64,000 nucleotides of DNA from Paenibacillus terrigena DSM 21567 (GCF_000374845.1 NZ_KB895420.1:186001-250000); one strand, 5' to 3'. Shown: positions 34,145 through 42,899, numbered from the stretch's first letter. The notes: generated by a model from the sequence alone, not told the origin. Numbers and translations: made by a program.

Positions 34145-35425
34145 TTATTTAGGGACTTGAAACCAAATTTCTCCGAATTTCGCATCACGGATTTGATACC
34201 ACTTGTTCCCCTTCGTATCGAGTTTCTCATTGTTAATTGTGACGATCTGAGGCATCAACGTACCGAGTGCTTTACTTGTTGTTGTTTTGTGTGCCGTAAT
34301 CGGTTTGGTAATTGAGAAGGTTTTGTCTGGCTTACTGAATGTTGGTGTCGTTACGCTGAACATCCGGTTGAATGTTGGAATGTATGAGACGAGATCATTG
34401 AAGATTCGCGCCTCTTTACTTCCATTTGGATATGGATTCGACTGCGGTGTCTCGATCACGTAGACCTTATCATTTTGCGTTCCAACAATGACGCCACCCT
34501 TATTCTGGCTCTTGGCAAGGGATGCCCACTCTTTCTTCGTATATTTCGTGATGGAGAGGATCATCTCGTCATTGGCTTTGGACCCTCTTGGTGTATACAT
34601 AATCCGTTCCGAGTAAACGCCGCCGTGCTTGATCTTGTCCAGCTTGGCTTGGTTCAATTTCTCGATATCCACAATGCCCTCCCATGATGCAGGGATGACA
34701 TACATGAAATCTTGAGCCGGACTCGTATGAATAGAGCTTAGTGCATCTTTCGTCTTTGCTTGCTTCATGACGGTGAACTCGCCGTTTCGGTAGGATAGCG
34801 TGGTGTTCACATAGCCGATGGTTTCGGCATTGCTATCCCCGGTAAGTCGCTCTTCGCCGAGCAATTCGTAGATCCCATCCCCATTCGTGTCGAAGGGATC
34901 AAGAGAATTGAATGTGGCTAGATTGCCTTTAATCCGTAAATTATCGGATAGAATAACTTTGGGTGTATTGTTATAGAACGAGACGATACGACTCGTAATA
35001 TAGCCGCCTGATCCGCCTGTATCAGCCGTCAGCATAATGTCATTCGCTTTATCGCCGTTGAAGTCGCCTGCAAAATTAATATAAGGCATGTAGCCATCGA
35101 ATCCGATAAGGTTCGCGTTCATGATTTTGGATGTTTTGCCATCGACAACAATAAGGTTAATGTCTTGGGAGAAAGGGGATTCCTTATCTTCACGGGTTCC
35201 AACCACATACGCAGTGTCCAGCACGCCGTCTTTGTTCACATCAATCTTTTGCTGGTCGAGCAGCACGGTATTCTCTGGAACGGTTACGCCATCTAGTGAG
35301 AAAGTTTGTCCGATTTTAGGCGGGTTGTCAGAACCGGATTGCGTATGGTCTGCAGCGAACGCCGCTGCGGGGAATGTGGCGAGAATCGATAACGATAGGG
35401 TCAGTGCCATGATTTTTTGTCTCAT
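34145..35425 (-). CDS. Secreted protein with FG-GAP/VCBS-like acidic repeats and SH3-like C-terminus
   Basis: A 426-residue protein. Signal peptide MRQKIMALTLSLSILATFPAAAFA, cleavage near 24. Several D-x-N-x-D-G segments are visible (DVNKDGVLDTAYVVG, DFNGDKANDIMLT, DTNGDGIYELLGEE), as in calcium-binding propeller-type FG-GAP repeats. The C-terminal about 55 residues (TSKALGTLMPQIVTI...KWYQIRDAKFGEIWFQVPK) look like a bacterial SH3 domain. It is probably cell-wall associated. Function is unknown. It has the same acidic-repeat style as the protein at 36243-37097. Strong AGGAGG site. Confidence 0.75.
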   Translation of the reverse strand: MRQKIMALTLSLSILATFPAAAFAADHTQSGSDNPPKIGQTFSLDGVTVPENTVLLDQQKIDVNKDGVLDTAYVVGTREDKESPFSQDINLIVVDGKTSKIMNANLIGFDGYMPYINFAGDFNGDKANDIMLTADTGGSGGYITSRIVSFYNNTPKVILSDNLRIKGNLATFNSLDPFDTNGDGIYELLGEERLTGDSNAETIGYVNTTLSYRNGEFTVMKQAKTKDALSSIHTSPAQDFMYVIPASWEGIVDIEKLNQAKLDKIKHGGVYSERIMYTPRGSKANDEMILSITKYTKKEWASLAKSQNKGGVIVGTQNDKVYVIETPQSNPYPNGSKEARIFNDLVSYIPTFNRMFSVTTPTFSKPDKTFSITKPITAHKTTTSKALGTLMPQIVTINNEKLDTKGNKWYQIRDAKFGEIWFQVPK

Positions 35426-35603
35426 AAATGATGTACCTCCTGTCAGTCCGTCCTTGTCATTAGCATATTTCGGGCGGGTTGGATATGTTTTCTACATCTA
35501 TATTTTATACGTGTTCAAACGGCCTAGGGTTACATCAAGGTATCAATCTATTTAAAATAAGATTACGAATCCTGTCGAACGAAGGAAACCTCAACCGGGA
35601 TAA

Positions 35604-35661
35604 TCCCTATAGGGAAAGGTGATGGCGGGTATTGACCCTTATCAAGAAAAAGTCATATACT
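35604..35661 (+). promoter_or_regulatory. Promoter of the MarR gene with upstream palindrome
   Basis: TTGACC (35632-35637), 18 nt, TATACT (35656-35661), giving a start near 35668 and a short leader. Upstream, TCCCTATAGGGA (35604-35615) is a perfect 12-bp palindrome and could be a regulator site. Confidence 0.5.
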
Positions 35662-35715
35662 GTTGGATGGTTCATGGAGTGGTTACAATTATTATGACCT
35701 AGAGGAGGTTGTACG

Positions 35716-36147
35716 TTGGCTAAACGTGAGAACCTTATGGAAATGGAGAATGAATTTAGAAAGTTCATGAGAAAAGTGCAGTCTGAATGGGCTAGAAATG
35801 TAAATAGTGAGCTCTCAAGGACGCAATTTCTTGTACTCGATAAATTGTATGTAGAAGGTCCTATGAAAGGTTCAGATATTGCCGATGCCATCTATATTAC
35901 AGCTGGTGCTGTGACCGGATGCTCGGACAAGCTGATTCTTGGCGGCTATGCAGAGCGGCTGCGCGATGAGCGGGATCGGCGCGTTGTATATTTGAAAATT
36001 ACGGAGAAGGGGATTCAGACGATGCAAGAGATCGCGAAGCGCAGGCATGAGCTGATGAACGATTTATTCGGTAACGTATCAGATGAGGATGTGTTGCATC
36101 TAACTTCAGTTTTCAAGCAAGTGATTGAGAATTCCGAGTCCAAATAA
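35716..36147 (+). CDS. MarR family transcriptional regulator
   Basis: A 143-residue winged-helix protein: LSRTQFLVLDKLYVEGPMKGSDIADAIYITAGAVTGCSDKLILGGYAERLRDERDRRVVYLKITEKG holds helix, recognition helix and wing in order, with the D-x-R-D-R-R wing motif. It uses a TTG start at 35716 behind AGGAGG. A single Cys near residue 69 lies in the recognition helix (TGCSDK). It resembles the truncated MarR at 1-244. Targets are unknown; the flanking genes encode secreted acidic-repeat proteins. Confidence 0.88.
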   Translation: MAKRENLMEMENEFRKFMRKVQSEWARNVNSELSRTQFLVLDKLYVEGPMKGSDIADAIYITAGAVTGCSDKLILGGYAERLRDERDRRVVYLKITEKGIQTMQEIAKRRHELMNDLFGNVSDEDVLHLTSVFKQVIENSESK

Positions 36148-36242
36148 TCATCTTACTTAAGTGAGTGCTGTATCGGTACATAATCCTTGGTCGATCTTGC
36201 CATCCTAATCGGTAATAAACGATAGAGACAAGGATGTGCTGT

Positions 36243-37097
36243 ATGAAGCAACGCGCGATATCGAGTTGGATTGCTGTCATCTGTATTACCTTTATGTTAA
36301 GTACCTTATTCCCAGGCATTTTGCGTGCTTCCGCTTCTTCTGGGTCATCGCCTGTAACAGTTGCACCTGAGCAGTCCGTAACGGTACCGATGGAAATTCC
36401 AGATCATCCGCAGCTAAATGCGCTTCGGAATTTGCAATGGCTTCAGACAGATGCGCGAGACATAACAGGGGATCGTGAGCAGGAACAGATCGGGTTGTTG
36501 GGCGGCAAGGACGATCCCAATTCGGATCATTATCAGCTCGTCTATCTGATCTACAAAGATGTGAAACATCAGAAGACCAGTGTCACGTTCATCCAAGGCG
36601 GGTATCGACCGAGCATGGTCGTATGCGATTTGAATGGGGATCAGGTGAATGATGTTCTTGTGAAGCTGCCAAAAGGAAGCAACACAGAGAAAGCAAATTA
36701 TCGACTGTATACGGTGAAGAACCAAGAGGTTGTTCCGATGCCTGCACCGAATCCGATCGAAATCGTCGGCCAACTGGAGAATGATTACACGATTACGTTG
36801 AAGGCGAAGGGGCAAGATACCTACGCTGTAAATATGAAGGATCGGAAGGAAAAGTATGATGCAGCAGGCTATTATAAAAATGGAAAGCTGCTGCGTCCAA
36901 CGAAGGTGTCGAATGCTTCATTCGAAGTGATTCAGCCTGTTGATTTCGATAAGAACGGAACGACGGATTTACAGGGTGTACAGAAGGTTACGGGTGCCAG
37001 TGATGATGACGTGATTGCCTATGTGCATTCCTTATGGACTTGGGAGGACGGCAAGTGGAGACAGCTGCATGTCTATGTTCAGAAAGCCGTGAAGTGA
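36243..37097 (+). CDS. Secreted protein with VCBS/FG-GAP-like acidic segments
   Basis: A 284-residue protein with signal peptide (MKQRAISSWIAVICITFMLSTLF, cleavage near SAS at about 33). The segments DITGDREQEQIGLLGG, DLNGDQVNDVLVKLP and DFDKNGTTDLQG follow the D-x-N-G-D calcium-loop pattern seen in the 34145-35425 protein. The central part is beta-rich. No enzymatic motif. The start is set at ATG 36243 (AAGGA 7-8 nt upstream); an ATG at 36234 has no proper spacing. Confidence 0.75.
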   Translation: MKQRAISSWIAVICITFMLSTLFPGILRASASSGSSPVTVAPEQSVTVPMEIPDHPQLNALRNLQWLQTDARDITGDREQEQIGLLGGKDDPNSDHYQLVYLIYKDVKHQKTSVTFIQGGYRPSMVVCDLNGDQVNDVLVKLPKGSNTEKANYRLYTVKNQEVVPMPAPNPIEIVGQLENDYTITLKAKGQDTYAVNMKDRKEKYDAAGYYKNGKLLRPTKVSNASFEVIQPVDFDKNGTTDLQGVQKVTGASDDDVIAYVHSLWTWEDGKWRQLHVYVQKAVK

Positions 37098-37186
37098 AGA
37101 AGCTTCAAAGGAAGAGCTATCCTGCCCGAGGGTAGCTTTTTGTTGTATACTTGAAAGGGAGTACGATCCGAAAGGGAGTTATCATC

Positions 37187-38182
37187 ATGGAACAAGTATT
37201 GGTGGAGGAATACCGTAACGAGACACTCGAATGTTTGCATCGTGGTCATATTTGCGGTGTTGGAATAGATAGACAAGTGAAATATGAGGTAGGCGACGCC
37301 GATTATGTGGCATTCCTGCGTTCTGCAGGCAAGCCATTTCAGGCCATTCCGGGGATTCGGGCCGGCATTCATGAAGCGTATGGCTTAACGGATCGCGAGA
37401 TTGCGATTATGACGGCTTCGCATCGCGGCGAGTCTTTTCATATGGATACATTACAGGATTTCATGAAGCATACAGGGCTTGAGGAGTCGAACTTGGTCTG
37501 CGCGAAGAGTTATCCAATGCACCGTGCGTCAAGAGAGACAATCATTCGTGATCAAGGCCATGAAAGACGGATCTATCATAATTGCTCAGGCAAGCATTTC
37601 GGTGTACTATCTTACTGCAAGCTGATGGGTTATTCGCTCGAAGGCTATGAGGACCCGAATCATCCGGCACAGCTTGAGATTGTGAAGACACTCGCCATGA
37701 TGGCTGAGATGCCAGAAGATCAAATTGCGCGTGGAACTGATGGTTGTGGGCTTCCCGTATTTGCGCTTCCGCTGCGGAATATTGCCACTGCTTACTTGAA
37801 GCTGGCTTGTCCAGAGTTGATCGAAGAGGAAGAGACACGAGAAGCGGTTCGTAAGATCACTTCAGCGATGCATGCGTATCCTGAGAATGTCTCGGGTACG
37901 AATCGGATTTGCTCGACTTTGCTGCAAGATTCGAACATTGTCGCTAAAGGCGGCTTCAAAGGGATCTATGGGTTTAGTCTAAGGAAGGAACAACTTGGAT
38001 TCGCCTTCAAAATTATTGACGGTTCCGATGAAGAATGGGCGCGTATCGTGGTCTCGATTCTAGAACAGATTCAATATGACAATCGCGAGACGATTGAGCG
38101 AATTCATGAGCGGTTCCCTGCAGACATCCGGAATGATGCGGGCAAAATTGTAGGCTACAGCAAGGGGGTATTTAAGCTATGA
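37187..38182 (+). CDS. Asparaginase II family protein (Rhizobium-type L-asparaginase)
   Basis: A 331-residue protein of the PF06089 family. Conserved blocks are visible: RSAGKPFQAIPGI, MTASHRGE (Ser and His expected in catalysis), YHNCSGKHFG (catalytic Ser-Lys pair with Cys, as in Rhizobium etli type enzymes), GTDGCGLPVFALPL and KGGFKGIYGFSL. It hydrolyses L-asparagine to aspartate and ammonia. The start is ATG 37187 after AAAGGGAG; earlier in-frame codons fall in the leader. It overlaps cutC by 4 nt. Confidence 0.85.
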   Translation: MEQVLVEEYRNETLECLHRGHICGVGIDRQVKYEVGDADYVAFLRSAGKPFQAIPGIRAGIHEAYGLTDREIAIMTASHRGESFHMDTLQDFMKHTGLEESNLVCAKSYPMHRASRETIIRDQGHERRIYHNCSGKHFGVLSYCKLMGYSLEGYEDPNHPAQLEIVKTLAMMAEMPEDQIARGTDGCGLPVFALPLRNIATAYLKLACPELIEEEETREAVRKITSAMHAYPENVSGTNRICSTLLQDSNIVAKGGFKGIYGFSLRKEQLGFAFKIIDGSDEEWARIVVSILEQIQYDNRETIERIHERFPADIRNDAGKIVGYSKGVFKL

Positions 38183-38883
38183 AGCAACGTGTAATTCTCG
38201 AAGTGATTGCGACGACTTTAACGGAAGTTAAAGCGGCTGCCGCGTATGGAGCGGATCGGATTGAGCTCATCACGGCGATGCAGGAGGGAGGCTTGACTCC
38301 GTCCATAGGTTTGATCGAGGAAGCGGTCAAATCGGTCAATATTCCAGTAAATGTTATGATTCGACCTCACAGCCGGTCTTTCGAATACGATCGGGAGGAT
38401 ATTCGTACGATGCTGTCTGAGGTTCGGCATATCAAACGGGCAGGTGCGAATGCAATTGTCTTTGGGGCTCTAACACCCAAAGCCGAAATCGATATTCGAT
38501 TGCTGGAACGGGTATTGGATCGCGCAGGAGATATGAAAATGACGTTCCATCGTGCCATTGATGAAGTTCAGGATCAAATGGCGGCGCTCGAGCAGATCCT
38601 TGCCTATCCACAGATAACGACCATTCTTACTTCAGGCGGACAGCCTAATGTGCTCCATGCGACGGATCGCATTCGAGCGATGGTCGAGCGTACGGCCGGA
38701 ACGCATTGTACGATCTTGGCGGGGAGCGGGTTATCGCCGGATGCGGAGAAGCTTGCGCCTTTCTTACATGAGACAGGTGTACAGCAGGTTCATTTCGGAT
38801 CAGGTGTGCGAGTAGACGGTAAGTCCCTTGCGCCGATCGATTCGGAGCGGATGGCTGCGGTACGTTCCATTTTACATGCCTAA
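38179..38883 (+). CDS. cutC: CutC family protein (copper homeostasis / PF03932)
   Basis: A 234-residue TIM barrel with the CutC blocks LEVIATTLTEVKAAAAYGADRIEL, EGGLTPSIGLIEEA, NVMIRPHSRSFEY, VFGALTPKAEID and MTFHRAIDE. The family was named for copper tolerance in Escherichia coli, but its biochemical role is debated. It overlaps the asparaginase stop (ATGA) and is followed by a strong terminator, so the two form an operon. Confidence 0.9.
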   Translation: MKQRVILEVIATTLTEVKAAAAYGADRIELITAMQEGGLTPSIGLIEEAVKSVNIPVNVMIRPHSRSFEYDREDIRTMLSEVRHIKRAGANAIVFGALTPKAEIDIRLLERVLDRAGDMKMTFHRAIDEVQDQMAALEQILAYPQITTILTSGGQPNVLHATDRIRAMVERTAGTHCTILAGSGLSPDAEKLAPFLHETGVQQVHFGSGVRVDGKSLAPIDSERMAAVRSILHA

Positions 38884-38897
38884 TACATAGAATAGAA

Positions 38898-38935
38898 CAG
38901 GCACCGCTCTTCGGAAAGAGCAGTGCCTGTTTTTC
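38898..38935 (+). terminator. Rho-independent terminator after cutC
   Basis: CAGGCACCGCTCTT pairs with AAGAGCAGTGCCTG (one mismatch), then GTTTTT. Confidence 0.88.
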
Positions 38936-38951
38936 GATTTTAACACATGAA

Positions 38952-39185
38952 TTAGGCGTGTCTGAGTTTACCTAACTCGGAGACCAGAGCCTCGATTTCG
39001 CTAATGCTGAAGTTCTGTTTACTTACGACGATATCGTATAGTTCTTGAATATCTTCATAACGTTCGACGGAGAAGGATGAAGCTTGCATCGCAGCGGCGG
39101 TTGCCATTTTGAGCTTGGTTTTGATGGCTTCAATCATATATTCTACGTTTTCTTGTGTTGGTTGAGTAAGATCCACATTATTCAT
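38952..39185 (-). CDS. DUF1128 family small protein (YfkK-like)
   Basis: A 77-residue helical protein: NVEYMIEAIKTKLKMATAAAM, then FSVERYEDIQELYDIVVSKQNFSISEIEALVSELGKLR, which is the DUF1128 pattern found across Bacillales. Function is unknown. The start at 39185 has GGAAAGG 5 nt upstream. A longer frame from 39239 lacks a site. Confidence 0.8.
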   Translation of the reverse strand: MNNVDLTQPTQENVEYMIEAIKTKLKMATAAAMQASSFSVERYEDIQELYDIVVSKQNFSISEIEALVSELGKLRHA

Positions 39186-39312
39186 CCTTTCCAGGTTCAA
39201 TATCTTTATTGTAGCATGATTCAAATCACAGGTGCTCAAAAAATTGCCATGAATTTATTGTTCAGTTACAATCATAGCAATATACGGACAGATTAATGCA
39301 AGGAGGGGTTGG

Positions 39313-39864
39313 GTGACGATGCATGAATTGAATTCGAGTTCATCGGTAGGGAGCTCTCGGCAGAAAATGACAGCGGATCAGTTATCGTCTTTTTTCCAGT
39401 CGATTTTCACCGCACATTCTGTAGATCATCTCTCGTTCGTCTGTATTGGTACGGATCGTTCGACAGGAGATGCACTCGGTCCCTTCCTTGGTACTTTGCT
39501 GGAACAGCGTGGATTCAAGCATGTGATCGGTACGCTGGCCAATCCATGCGACGCGACGAATCTTGCAACTCGATTGAAGACCATCCCGCAGCATCATATC
39601 GTCGTGGCAGTCGATGCCTGTCTAGGCCATCCTTCAATGGTGGGACAATACTATGTGTCGCGTAAACCGTTGAAGCCTGCGGAATCCGTAGGAGGGCGAC
39701 TGCCGGAGGTTGGTCATTACAGCGTTGCAGGAGTCGTGAATGTAAGCGGACCGAAGCCGTATTGGACGTTGCAGATGACTTCGCTCTATCATGTGATGCA
39801 GATGGCGGAGCAGATTGCCAGCGCGGTTGATGAAGGGCTTGCGCATGCGCTTTTGAGCCATTAG
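39313..39864 (+). CDS. YyaC-type spore protease (germination protease-related)
   Basis: A 183-residue protein with the YyaC/GPR-like alpha/beta core: LSFVCIGTDRSTGDALGPFLGTLL, GTLANPCDATNL, VVAVDACLGHPSMVGQYYVS and VGHYSVAGVVNVSG. YyaC proteins are related to the germination protease of spore small acid-soluble proteins and are confined to endospore formers, supporting the taxonomic reading. GTG 39313 lies 6 nt after AGGAGG; ATG 39319 is the alternative. Confidence 0.85.
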   Translation: MTMHELNSSSSVGSSRQKMTADQLSSFFQSIFTAHSVDHLSFVCIGTDRSTGDALGPFLGTLLEQRGFKHVIGTLANPCDATNLATRLKTIPQHHIVVAVDACLGHPSMVGQYYVSRKPLKPAESVGGRLPEVGHYSVAGVVNVSGPKPYWTLQMTSLYHVMQMAEQIASAVDEGLAHALLSH

Positions 39865-39996
39865 ATCCAGGACAATCCGCATGCAGAAATTTTTTTAATT
39901 TGTTTACAAAATTCGAGTCTCTTTTTAATATAGGCCGCATATAATCTAGGTACGCTAATACACAGGTGCTCTAGAGGCCGAGAGGAGAGATGGACA

Positions 39997-40260
39997 ATGA
40001 CATGGATGAATCATGTGAATATAAAATCGAAGGATGGACAAGTCTATTGCTGCATGCGTAATAAAATTGTTAATTTCAATGAACAGCAATTGATGAGTTA
40101 TTGTGTAGGCTGCAAAATGTTCGGGGGGACTGCGCAAGGCAAAGGTGTGGAATGCTTCTGGAATGACTTGCGAGGGGAACATACACTCATCGTCACAGAC
40201 CCTGAACATGAATTCGCCTATAATCAGACGCGAAGCGTCGTGATCTCAACATCGAAATAG
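39997..40260 (+). CDS. Small cysteine-rich protein of unknown function
   Basis: An 87-residue protein with five Cys: the pair in VYCCMRN (about 23-24), CVGCKMFGG (C-x2-C, about 36-39) and EC just before FWND (about 53). The spacing could bind a metal. No signal peptide or membrane segment. GAGGAGAGATGGACA precedes the ATG, and TATAAT lies at 39940-39945. It is followed 22 nt later by an alpha/beta hydrolase, probably co-transcribed. Not recognised. Confidence 0.7.
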   Translation: MTWMNHVNIKSKDGQVYCCMRNKIVNFNEQQLMSYCVGCKMFGGTAQGKGVECFWNDLRGEHTLIVTDPEHEFAYNQTRSVVISTSK

Positions 40261-40282
40261 AGATTGAAAAGAGGGGACGCAA

Positions 40283-41083
40283 ATGAGCTCAGGAATCGAA
40301 CAAGGAAAGACAAAGGCAGGATTATTTTACAAGGTTCAAGGTGAAGGGAATCCCATTGTGATGCTGCACGGGTTTTGCGGCAGTTCAGATTATTGGGAAG
40401 CTGTCGTTCCCGATATGGCACAGGGTTATAAGGTCATTACGCCCGACTTACGGGGGCACGGACAATCGGCCGTGATCGGTACGGAGTTCGGGATCGAAGC
40501 TATGGCCCAAGATATTGTGGAATTGCTGGACGAACTAGGGATTGCAAAGGCTGTCTTATTCGGACATTCGCTGGGAGGCTATATAACCCTAGCATTCGCT
40601 GAACAATATGCTGCACGACTTTCTGGATTCTCCCTTGTCCATTCAACGGCGAATCCCGATGCGGAGCAAGCGCGCGAGAACCGGTTAAAAGCGGTGAAGA
40701 CGATTGAAGAAGAAGGCATCCGGACATTTGTCGATGGCCTTGTACCGAAATTGTTCGCACCTGAACATGTCACGACGATGCCAGAGCTTGTTGAGCAGGC
40801 GAAGCAAATTGGTTATGGAACAGCGCCAGCAGGTGCAACCGGTGCGAGCCTTGCGATGCGGTCGCGTCCTGATCGCAATCACGTATTGCAAGAGACGCAA
40901 TTGCCGGTTCTGATCGTTGCTGGAGAGTTGGATCAGATCGTGCCGCCAGACAAAGCGTTCACCGTAGAAGGAACACATATTGAGCCGGTCATCATCCCTG
41001 CTGCGGGGCATATGAGCATGATGGAGACGCCGGACGAGTTGGTACCTGTACTGCGAAGCTTTTTGCAGCGTGTGTATGGATAG
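40283..41083 (+). CDS. Alpha/beta hydrolase
   Basis: A 266-residue hydrolase with oxyanion HGFCGSSDYW, nucleophile elbow GHSLGG (Ser about residue 95), acid Asp in VAGELDQIVPP and catalytic His in AAGHMSMMETPDEL. The fold resembles the pimeloyl-ester/haloperoxidase group. Substrate is unknown. It is followed by a strong terminator. Confidence 0.88.
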   Translation: MSSGIEQGKTKAGLFYKVQGEGNPIVMLHGFCGSSDYWEAVVPDMAQGYKVITPDLRGHGQSAVIGTEFGIEAMAQDIVELLDELGIAKAVLFGHSLGGYITLAFAEQYAARLSGFSLVHSTANPDAEQARENRLKAVKTIEEEGIRTFVDGLVPKLFAPEHVTTMPELVEQAKQIGYGTAPAGATGASLAMRSRPDRNHVLQETQLPVLIVAGELDQIVPPDKAFTVEGTHIEPVIIPAAGHMSMMETPDELVPVLRSFLQRVYG

Positions 41084-41093
41084 ATTTTCATAG

Positions 41094-41143
41094 AGAGAGG
41101 CCCAAGGATGTCCTAGTTTGGATGCTATGAGAGGCCTCTTTTT
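41094..41143 (+). terminator. Rho-independent terminator after the alpha/beta hydrolase
   Basis: AGAGAGGCC pairs with GGCCTCT across a longer loop, followed by T5. Confidence 0.7.
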
Positions 41144-41161
41144 GCTGCGATATAGGGTTTG

Positions 41162-41218
41162 TTGACACATCGCCTAGGATTGCATACAATCCGTTTAGAA
41201 GATTACCTAATTATCTAA
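41162..41218 (+). promoter_or_regulatory. sdpRI promoter with autorepressor operator
   Basis: TTGACA (41162-41167), 17 nt, TACAAT (41185-41190). Just downstream, at 41195-41218, a 24-nt dyad has 18 symmetric positions, with outer arms TTAGA and TCTAA and inner arms ATTA and TAAT. Its place across the transcription start fits repression by the SdpR-like protein encoded next. Confidence 0.65.
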
Positions 41219-41236
41219 GGAATGGAGGGAGCACCC

Positions 41237-41500
41237 GTGAATGATGCCTTCAAGGCACTGGCAGATCCGACGCGGCGTCAGATTCTGGTGTTGTTGAAAG
41301 AACGGGATATGTCCGCAGGCGAAATCGCCGATCATTTTGCCATGACAAAACCAAGCATTTCACATCATCTGAACAGTCTGAAGCATGCACAATTAATTGT
41401 GGATCAACGTCAGGGTCAGAACATTATCTATTCGCTCAATACGACCGTCATTCAAGAGGCGCTCGGTTGGTTCCTGAACATGATTCAGAAGGATAAATAG
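41237..41500 (+). CDS. sdpR: ArsR-family autorepressor, SdpR-like
   Basis: An 87-residue winged-helix protein. NDAFKALADPTRRQILVLL is the typical SdpR/ArsR start, AGEIADHFAMTKPSISHHLNSLKHAQLI the HTH, and QNIIYSLNTTVIQEALGWFLNM the last helix. There are no metal-binding Cys pairs. GTG 41237 has GGAGGG in front; an ATG at 41222 has no site and would add five residues. In B. subtilis, SdpR represses sdpRI until SdpI binds the SdpC toxin and captures SdpR at the membrane. Confidence 0.85.
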   Translation: MNDAFKALADPTRRQILVLLKERDMSAGEIADHFAMTKPSISHHLNSLKHAQLIVDQRQGQNIIYSLNTTVIQEALGWFLNMIQKDK

Positions 41501-41513
41501 GAGGGAAAAGGCG

Positions 41514-42182
41514 ATGAATACCTCAGAAACGAAAGACAATCCATCGAAGCTATGGGATCGCAAGGATACGATACTGATCGTAGTCAGCACCCTCTTGTTC
41601 GTGCTAGCTTCCTTGTTCTATCCGCGGCTGCCCGACCAAGTCATCTCGAAATTCGATCTGAATGGAAATCCTACGCGGACGATGGACAAATGGGCATTCT
41701 GGTTATTGTATGGAGGGTTGGCTATCTTATTGCCGATCATTATTAAAATGACACGAAACCTCGATCCGCGCAAAGCCAACTATTTGCTGTTCGAATCGAC
41801 ATTTCAACTTTCGCGCTGGGCGGTTGTCTTGTTCATTCACTTTATTTTTGGCTTTGGGATTGCGTATAATTTAGGGTATCCGGTTTCCATGAACACGGCA
41901 TTATTGCTCGGGCTTGGGGCCTTATGGATCATAATTGGGAATAGGATGGGCCGAATTCGGTTTACTTACTTTATGGGAATTCGTACCCCTTGGACGCTTG
42001 CAAGTGAGGAAGTCTGGCGTAAGACACATCGCTTCGGTGGGAAATGTTGGTTCGTCTGTGGATTATTGATGATCGTCGCGTCATTCTTCCCTGCATCGTA
42101 CTTCTTGGTGACGTTTATCCCTATACTGTTACTAAGCACCATAATACCGACGATTTATTCCTATATGCTGTATCGGAAATGA
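41514..42182 (+). CDS. sdpI: SdpI family membrane protein (toxin immunity/signalling)
   Basis: A 222-residue protein with six or seven membrane segments. The N-terminal DUF1648-like part has LFYPRLPDQVISKFDLNGNPTRTMDKWAFW, and the C-terminal SdpI domain has GNRMGRIRFTYFMGIRTPWTLASEEVWRKTHRFGGK, both hallmarks of the family. It follows sdpR by 13 nt. No SdpC-type toxin or SdpAB maturation genes occur in the window, so it may give protection against foreign toxin. Confidence 0.88.
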   Translation: MNTSETKDNPSKLWDRKDTILIVVSTLLFVLASLFYPRLPDQVISKFDLNGNPTRTMDKWAFWLLYGGLAILLPIIIKMTRNLDPRKANYLLFESTFQLSRWAVVLFIHFIFGFGIAYNLGYPVSMNTALLLGLGALWIIIGNRMGRIRFTYFMGIRTPWTLASEEVWRKTHRFGGKCWFVCGLLMIVASFFPASYFLVTFIPILLLSTIIPTIYSYMLYRK

Positions 42183-42224
42183 TTCAAGTCATAGATTGAT
42201 TGATATGACAGGCAGGTGAGATGG

Positions 42225-42881
42225 ATGTTCCAGAGAGATTATCTGGTGCGATTAATTGAAGAGATGACCAGTGTGCTTGGCAAAGTGATGGGTCTTCGTC
42301 AGGATAATAAATTGACGGAGGCGGAGTGGGAAATCGATGAGCTCTTGCAGCGAAAATTCCGTCTTCGCGGCCCGCTGCTTCAATCGCTATCTGCTGTGGA
42401 TCTGATCAAGATGTTCACCTTTAATGGTGTGCTCGAGTCGGATCGATTGCAGGGGGTCGCACTGCTCATAAAGCAGCAGGCGATGATTGAAGAGAAGAGG
42501 CAGGATATCGAGAAAGCAGCACAGCTTCGAATCAAAGCATTGCATTTGTTAGCCTATGCATCAACGCAGGGTTATCCAGTCAAATGGGTGAAGACATGCG
42601 ATGAAATCGGTGAGCTTGAAGCTCTGCTGCAAGGTGTATATCTCTCAAATGCCTTGCATCGGCTGTTGTGGGAACACTACGAGGGAATAGGAAACTATGC
42701 GAAGGCCGAAGATCATCTCTTCCATCTCTATCATCGAGATCCCGATATCCTCTCGGAAGGCATTGCCTTCTACAATCGTTTGTTGGGGCAGGCGGATGAG
42801 GCACTTGAGCAGGGTAGACTTCCTCGGGAGGAAGTGCAGCAAGGGCTCGCCCAGCTTCAGGACGATGGAAGGCTTAAGTAA
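42225..42881 (+). CDS. DUF6483-like helical-repeat protein
   Basis: A 218-residue, all-helical, acidic protein beginning MFQRDYLVRLIEEMTSVLGKVMGL, the pattern of the Firmicute DUF6483 group. It looks like TPR-type helical pairs (AQLRIKALHLLAYAS, NYAKAEDHLFHLYHRDP). No catalytic residues. AGGTGA lies 6 nt before ATG 42225. It is followed after 18 nt by a methyltransferase gene, probably in one operon. Function is unknown. Confidence 0.75.
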   Translation: MFQRDYLVRLIEEMTSVLGKVMGLRQDNKLTEAEWEIDELLQRKFRLRGPLLQSLSAVDLIKMFTFNGVLESDRLQGVALLIKQQAMIEEKRQDIEKAAQLRIKALHLLAYASTQGYPVKWVKTCDEIGELEALLQGVYLSNALHRLLWEHYEGIGNYAKAEDHLFHLYHRDPDILSEGIAFYNRLLGQADEALEQGRLPREEVQQGLAQLQDDGRLK

Positions 42882-42899
42882 GAAATGGAGGCAACAATT

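Noticed and set aside
35466-35715. Hidden gene in the gap before the MarR gene
   Set aside because: Only short frames antisense to the secreted protein; the gap is explained by promoter elements and a palindrome.
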